DNA of 9,264 bases from Jeotgalicoccus sp052093725 (GTDB lineage: Bacteria > Bacillota > Bacilli > Staphylococcales > Salinicoccaceae), in contig JBQDHL010000062.1 of the NCBI GenBank assembly GCA_052093725.1, positions 1 through 9,264 on the forward strand, given 5' to 3'. Each line of letters opens with the position of its first letter. Positions within the stretch are counted from its first letter, which is position 1. The translations under genes and the position numbers were made by a program. The notes under the pieces are model-generated. The model was given only the letters and a program-made list of their open reading frames with translations. It was not told the origin of the DNA and did no database searches. Shown in pieces: positions 6,652 to 9,264 of the stretch.

Positions 6652-7098
6652 ATGGAGAAATTTCCAAAGTTTGAATTAGAAAACCAAAATGGTGAAATCG
6701 TATCTAATGATTCATTAAAGGGACGGACAGTAATTTATTTTTATCCGAAAGATAATACACCAGGATGTACAACACAGGCATGCGACATGAGAGACAGCAT
6801 GACGGATTTAAATGAACTGGGTGTCACTGTGTATGGTGTAAGCGGGGACAGCAAGAAGAAACATCAGAACTTTATCGAGAAAAACGGCTTAAACTTCGAT
6901 CTATTAGTCGATGAAGACTTTAAACTGTCTGAGGAACTCGGGGTATACGGACCGAAGAAAGCATTTGGTAAAGAATTTGATGGTATTACACGTACAACAT
7001 TTGTACTTGATGCGGACTCAAACATCCTGAAACGTTTCGAAAAAGTTAAAGCATCGGCGCATGCTGATGAGCTGAAAGATTTTCTTAAAGAGGGGTAG
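6652..7098 (+). CDS. bcp: Thiol peroxidase Bcp / PrxQ (atypical 2-Cys peroxiredoxin)
   Basis: Cytosolic thioredoxin-dependent peroxiredoxin that reduces hydrogen peroxide and organic hydroperoxides. The 148-residue thioredoxin fold contains YFYPKDNTPGCTTQAC: peroxidatic Cys39 and resolving Cys44 in the C-X4-C spacing typical of the BCP/PrxQ class, with conserved Pro37 and Thr40. Arg114 in RTTF is the probable conserved active-site arginine, and GVSGDSKKKHQNF (62-74) is typical of the family. AAAAGGA (6635-6641) sits 10 bases before the ATG, and an in-frame TAA directly precedes the ATG, which fixes the start. The N-terminus is a few residues shorter than the longer version I recall from S. 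aureus. The 2-hydroxyacid dehydrogenase gene begins 5 bases after the stop, so they share a transcript. Proximity to perR suits a peroxide-defence role, but I find no Per box upstream. Confidence 0.95.
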   Translation: MEKFPKFELENQNGEIVSNDSLKGRTVIYFYPKDNTPGCTTQACDMRDSMTDLNELGVTVYGVSGDSKKKHQNFIEKNGLNFDLLVDEDFKLSEELGVYGPKKAFGKEFDGITRTTFVLDADSNILKRFEKVKASAHADELKDFLKEG

Positions 7099-7103
7099 AC
7101 ATC

Positions 7104-8036
7104 ATGAATATTACTTCAACGGTTAAATTAAAAGATGAAATGATTGAAACAATAAACAGTGAATATAACTACTTATATGTAGAAAAAGAAAATATGACCG
7201 ATGAAATCAAAGCGGAAACTGAAATTTTCGTTACATACGGCGGTGATTTAACTGACGGTGAAGCGGAGCAGTTTAAAAACTTGAAGTGGGTGCACGTGAT
7301 GAGTGCAGGCATCGATGAGATTCCGAAAGGAATTTTTGAAAAAGCGCTCGTTACAAACTCAACAGGTATTCATAAAATACCGATGACTGAGTATGCTGTT
7401 GGTATATTGATGCAGTATTATAAGAAGTTCACAAAACTGCATGAAGCACAGAAGAATAACGAGTGGATCAGTTATTCGCGTTCAGAGGAATTATACGGCA
7501 AAGAAGCCCACATTCTCGGAACAGGAAGTATCGGCAGTCATCTTGCCAAATCATTGCAGGTATTCGGAGTGCGCACGGTCGGTTATAATACTAACGGCCG
7601 TTTAATAGAAGGTTTTGATCAGACTCATGCAATCAGTGAGCTGAATGCACAAATCAGCAGTGCGGATATTCTGGTGAATATTCTACCGAGTACTAAGGAA
7701 ACAACTAACTTCCTGCAGACAGATACATTTAAAGCGATGAAAGATGATGCGGTATTTTTAAATATCGGACGCGGAACAGTAATGAAGGATGACGTGCTGA
7801 TTGAAGTACTCGAACAGAAGTACATCGCGCATATTTTGTCAGATGTATTTAACACAGAGCCGTTGCCGGCAGACAGTCCGTTATACAGCTTCGACAATCT
7901 GACAATCACACCGCATTGTTCAGCGAAGACACGTATGTATACTTTCAGAGCTTTTGACATCTTCATGTATAATCTTCAGCGCATGAATGACGAGTCATCA
8001 ATGAAAAATGTTATCGATTATAATAAAGGTTATTAA
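7104..8036 (+). CDS. D-isomer-specific 2-hydroxyacid dehydrogenase family protein
   Basis: NAD(P)-dependent oxidoreductase of the D-2-hydroxyacid dehydrogenase family; substrate not predictable from sequence. At 310 residues it has the expected two-domain layout. The inserted nucleotide-binding domain carries GTGSIG (139-144). Catalytic residues are present: Arg223 in LNIGRGT, Glu252 in DVFNTEPLPADSPL and the acid/base His271 in TPHCSA. The second beta strand ends GYNTNG (160-165) without the Asp usual in NAD-specific members, suggesting NADP(H) use (inference). AGAGGGG overlaps the bcp stop, 8 bases before the ATG, and only 5 bases separate the genes, so expression is linked to bcp. Relatives hold the same place between bcp and perR in staphylococci (from memory). 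No terminator follows; perR has its own promoter 8 bases on. Confidence 0.92.
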   Translation: MNITSTVKLKDEMIETINSEYNYLYVEKENMTDEIKAETEIFVTYGGDLTDGEAEQFKNLKWVHVMSAGIDEIPKGIFEKALVTNSTGIHKIPMTEYAVGILMQYYKKFTKLHEAQKNNEWISYSRSEELYGKEAHILGTGSIGSHLAKSLQVFGVRTVGYNTNGRLIEGFDQTHAISELNAQISSADILVNILPSTKETTNFLQTDTFKAMKDDAVFLNIGRGTVMKDDVLIEVLEQKYIAHILSDVFNTEPLPADSPLYSFDNLTITPHCSAKTRMYTFRAFDIFMYNLQRMNDESSMKNVIDYNKGY

Positions 8037-8043
8037 TAATAGT

Positions 8044-8073
8044 TTGACAATGATTTTATATTCAAAGTACAAT
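8044..8073 (+). promoter_or_regulatory. Sigma-A promoter of perR
   Basis: TTGACA (8044-8049) is a perfect -35 and TACAAT (8068-8073) matches five of six -10 positions, with an 18-base spacer. The predicted start is near 8080, leaving a leader of about 35 bases with AGGAAGGA just before the perR ATG. A tandem GTATATAT repeat lies over the start site. Confidence 0.82.
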
Positions 8074-8092
8074 GTATATATTAGGTATATAT
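8074..8092 (+). repeat. Tandem GTATATAT repeat over the perR start site
   Basis: GTATATAT occurs at 8074-8081 and again at 8085-8092, an 11-base period, about one helical turn, directly downstream of the -10. Placement suggests a possible operator, but it is not a recognisable Per box (7-1-7 inverted repeat of TTATAAT type), and AT-rich DNA yields such repeats by chance. Confidence 0.35.
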
Positions 8093-8115
8093 AAATAGAA
8101 GGAAGGATCAGTCAT

Positions 8116-8574
8116 ATGAAGATGATAGATACTCATCATGACCATTTCGCAGAGTCACTTGAGGCGCTCAAGAAAACAGGTGTGAGAATCACACCTCAAA
8201 GAAAAGCAGTCCTCAATTATCTGGTTGATAGTGAAGTGCATCCGACTGCCGATGATATATTTCAAGCACTGTCGAGCGACTTTCCAAATATGAGCGTCGC
8301 AACAGTATATAATAACTTAAAATTATTTAAACAGACGGGACTGGTTAAAGAACTGACTTACGGTGATTCATCAAGCCGTTTTGATTTTAACTCAGTACCT
8401 CATTATCATATCATCTGCAGCGAATGCGGGAAGATTACAGATTTTCAATATCCAGCATTAGAAGAAGTAGAGCATCTTGCAGGTTTAGTTACGGACTATG
8501 ACGTCAGTCATCACCGTTTGGAAATCTATGGTGTTTGTCCTGAATGCAGCGAATCGGAAAAATCCGACAGCTAA
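8116..8574 (+). CDS. perR: Peroxide-responsive repressor PerR (Fur family)
   Basis: Metal-dependent repressor that senses hydrogen peroxide by iron-catalysed histidine oxidation and derepresses catalase, peroxiredoxin and iron-storage genes. The 152-residue protein has an N-terminal winged helix (TGVRITPQRKAVLNYL, then SVATVYNNLKLF as recognition helix) and a C-terminal dimerisation domain. All regulatory metal ligands of B. subtilis PerR appear, shifted by five: His42, Asp90, His96, His98 and Asp109. The structural zinc site is complete: Cys101, Cys104, Cys141, Cys144. Asp109, where Fur has Glu, and close identity to staphylococcal PerR (ELTYGDSSSRFDFN, IYGVCPEC) favour PerR over Fur or Zur. 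AGGAAGGA lies 8 bases before the ATG at 8116; a second in-frame ATG at 8122 is less well spaced. The N-terminus is histidine-rich (THHDH, 6-10). It has its own promoter and a strong terminator. Confidence 0.96.
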   Translation: MKMIDTHHDHFAESLEALKKTGVRITPQRKAVLNYLVDSEVHPTADDIFQALSSDFPNMSVATVYNNLKLFKQTGLVKELTYGDSSSRFDFNSVPHYHIICSECGKITDFQYPALEEVEHLAGLVTDYDVSHHRLEIYGVCPECSESEKSDS

Positions 8575-8615
8575 AACCAGTTCCTTCTATATAAAGGATA
8601 TAAATAGAACGTCAG

Positions 8616-8653
8616 CAAAAAGTCCCGATGCGAAATCGCATCGGGACTTTTTG
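8616..8653. terminator. Strong bidirectional terminator between perR and ygzB
   Basis: The arms 8616-8632 and 8637-8653 pair perfectly over 17 positions around an AAAT loop. The GC-rich core GTCCCGATGCG is bracketed by five A on the left and five T on the right. It therefore terminates both perR, which ends 42 bases upstream, and ygzB, whose stop codon lies 2 bases beyond on the other strand. Confidence 0.95.
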
Positions 8654-8654
8654 T

Positions 8655-9050
8655 TTAATCTTTACTGTTTTCTTGTTCGCGTATTTCTTCAATCTTCTTC
8701 TCTCTCCGGTGCTTAACATTATAATCAGTCGTGAATTCTTCACCTTCAAGTTCCTGATCTAAAGTTAAAGGCTCTTTACAATGCTGGCAGTAATCGACTC
8801 TGCCGAGTATTTTCGTATGACGTTCGCAGTTCGGACATTGAACAGTAACTGTACGTGCACTGATTAGACCGACCCAGAAATAGATAACGAAGCTCAGCAG
8901 GATAGGAATTGTTCCTAATACTAGGAATATCAGCATTGCCCACGGAGTCTCTCTAAAGAATATACCTAGGTACATCACAGCCATACCTATGAATATCATA
9001 GCAAGAGCCCAGCCGCGTATACGCATTATTTTATTACCTGGTTTTTTCAT
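8655..9050 (-). CDS. ygzB: YgzB family zinc-ribbon membrane protein (UPF0295/DUF2614)
   Basis: Small membrane protein of unknown function, conserved next to perR in staphylococci and B. subtilis. The 131 residues contain two hydrophobic segments at about 14-32 and 37-63, then a zinc ribbon with CPNC (Cys72, Cys75) and CQHC (Cys88, Cys91), and KEPLTLDQELEGEEF, which matches the family closely. The last 20 or so residues are highly charged (KHRREKKIEEIREQE) and make it slightly longer than the roughly 117-residue B. subtilis protein. The ATG at 9050 is chosen because AGAGGTG lies about 6 bases upstream and because NKIMRIRGWAL then aligns with the family N-terminus at the same distance; an internal ATG at codon 9 is less likely. 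It is transcribed towards perR and ends at the shared terminator. No function is assigned; co-location with perR is only suggestive. Confidence 0.92.
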   Translation of the reverse strand: MKKPGNKIMRIRGWALAMIFIGMAVMYLGIFFRETPWAMLIFLVLGTIPILLSFVIYFWVGLISARTVTVQCPNCERHTKILGRVDYCQHCKEPLTLDQELEGEEFTTDYNVKHRREKKIEEIREQENSKD

Positions 9051-9081
9051 TTATGTCACCTCTAAAATTATTCTATACTTT

Positions 9082-9109
9082 CTTTTACTTATATGATAGT
9101 ATATATCAA
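9082..9109 (-). promoter_or_regulatory. Weak candidate promoter for ygzB
   Basis: On the minus strand TTGATA (9109-9104, five of six) is followed after 16 bases by TAAAAG (9087-9082, four of six). It would start transcription about 25 bases before the ygzB ATG. The surrounding DNA is so AT-rich that other -10 boxes such as TACTAT (9101-9096) are possible. Confidence 0.3.
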
Positions 9110-9153
9110 GTATTCGTTTTACATATTTAACACCTCGTTACGAAGTTGTAACA

Positions 9154-9185
9154 TTTCTAAATAAGATGTTAAATCAATTTAGAAA
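9154..9185. repeat. 9-bp inverted repeat upstream of the terminal promoter
   Basis: TTTCTAAAT (9154-9162) and ATTTAGAAA (9177-9185) are perfect inverted copies around 14 bases. A second dyad, TAACAT (9149-9154) with ATGTTA (9166-9171), overlaps it, and GTTAC (9137-9141) with GTAAC (9148-9152) lies just upstream. The right arm ends 6 bases before the -35 at 9192, where UP elements or operators usually sit. Confidence 0.5.
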
Positions 9186-9191
9186 AGGGTG

Positions 9192-9220
9192 TTGACGAAA
9201 CGAAGTATACTTGGTAAGAT
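9192..9220 (+). promoter_or_regulatory. Strong outward promoter at window end, possibly for an rRNA operon
   Basis: TTGACG (9192-9197, five of six) is followed after 17 bases by TAAGAT (9215-9220), with TG one base upstream giving an extended -10. An AT-rich UP-like stretch precedes it. A start at G9227 fits the 7-base offset and the GTP start common for Bacillus rRNA promoters. The promoter is well supported; the rRNA assignment is inference from remembered synteny (an rRNA operon close after ygzB in B. subtilis), since no 16S sequence lies in the window. Confidence 0.6.
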
Positions 9221-9226
9221 ATAGAA

Positions 9227-9242
9227 GTTGTCAAAAGACGAC
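9227..9242 (+). other. Hairpin at the predicted 5' end of the outgoing transcript
   Basis: GTTGTC (9227-9232), loop AAAA and GACGAC (9237-9242) form a 6-base-pair hairpin with one G-U pair, starting exactly at the predicted +1. No U tract follows, so it is not a terminator. The remaining bases to 9264 are A-rich leader without an open frame. Confidence 0.4.
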
Positions 9243-9264
9243 ACAACAAAAACTTAACAGACTT

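Noticed and set aside
7625..7966. Open frame of 113 codons on the minus strand
   Set aside because: It is antisense to the catalytic part of the 2-hydroxyacid dehydrogenase, where all conserved motifs are in the plus frame; Ser/Ile-rich shadow translation.
8050..8081. Per box in the perR promoter (for example around 8067-8081)
   Set aside because: The best 7-1-7 alignment to TTATAAT-N-ATTATAA matches only about nine of fourteen positions and is not itself palindromic, which is unremarkable in AT-rich DNA.
8498..8716. Plus-strand open frame crossing the end of perR, the terminator and the end of ygzB
   Set aside because: It runs through a strong terminator hairpin and two known genes, with no ribosome binding site.
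3..9050. A novel defence, toxin-antitoxin or secondary-metabolite system
   Set aside because: All ten genes are intact members of known housekeeping or transport families in a largely conserved order; none is unassigned at family level, and I see no composition shift suggesting an inserted island.
9051..9264. Mobile element end or CRISPR-like repeats in the AT-rich tail
   Set aside because: The inverted repeats are short and different from each other, with no transposase, no target duplication and no regularly spaced identical repeats.

Overview
The window is a low-GC Gram-positive chromosomal segment, most likely from the family Staphylococcaceae. Three things point there: a 578-residue ABC exporter with the same length and motif numbering as the structurally known Sav1866 of Staphylococcus aureus, strongly staphylococcal MutY, NtdP, Bcp and PerR sequences, and a gene order that (from memory) matches the mutY / ntdP(ygaC) / ygaD / ygaE / gsaB / bcp(ygaF) / perR / ygzB neighbourhood shared by staphylococci and Bacillus subtilis. 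The GC content looks higher than in S. aureus, so a relative such as Jeotgalicoccus or Macrococcus is plausible, but I cannot settle the genus by eye.

Layout. Positions 3-4052 hold four plus-strand genes: mutY (adenine DNA glycosylase), ntdP (nucleoside di/triphosphatase), a Sav1866-type ABC multidrug exporter, and aag (3-methyladenine/alkylpurine DNA glycosylase). An internal hairpin with an interrupted U tract lies between ntdP and the exporter. A strong bidirectional terminator (4051-4085) separates them from a convergent minus-strand pair, gsaB followed by a FUSC/aromatic-acid-exporter-like membrane protein (6500 down to 4084), whose stop and ribosome binding site overlap. From a divergent intergenic region (6501-6651) the plus strand resumes with bcp (PrxQ-type peroxiredoxin) and, 5 bases later, a D-2-hydroxyacid dehydrogenase homologue. 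Next comes perR with its own good sigma-A promoter. A second strong bidirectional terminator (8616-8653) separates perR from the convergent ygzB (minus). The last 214 bases hold no gene. They contain AT-rich inverted repeats and a strong extended -10 promoter pointing out of the window. By position and by the B. subtilis order (ygzB-ygxA-rrnD) this could be a ribosomal RNA operon promoter, but no rRNA is in the window.

Functionally, much of the window concerns oxidative and base damage: MutY removes A opposite 8-oxoguanine, Aag removes alkylated or deaminated purines, Bcp reduces peroxides, and PerR senses peroxide. GsaB makes 5-aminolevulinate for haem, a pathway tied to PerR in B. subtilis. 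NtdP hydrolyses nucleotides. The exporter and the FUSC-like protein are membrane transporters of undefined substrate.

I see no insertion sequence, prophage, CRISPR array, toxin-antitoxin pair or tRNA, and no convincing undescribed system. All ten coding genes appear intact and belong to known families. The findings are therefore modest: regulatory structures, small sequence peculiarities, and the placement of aag.
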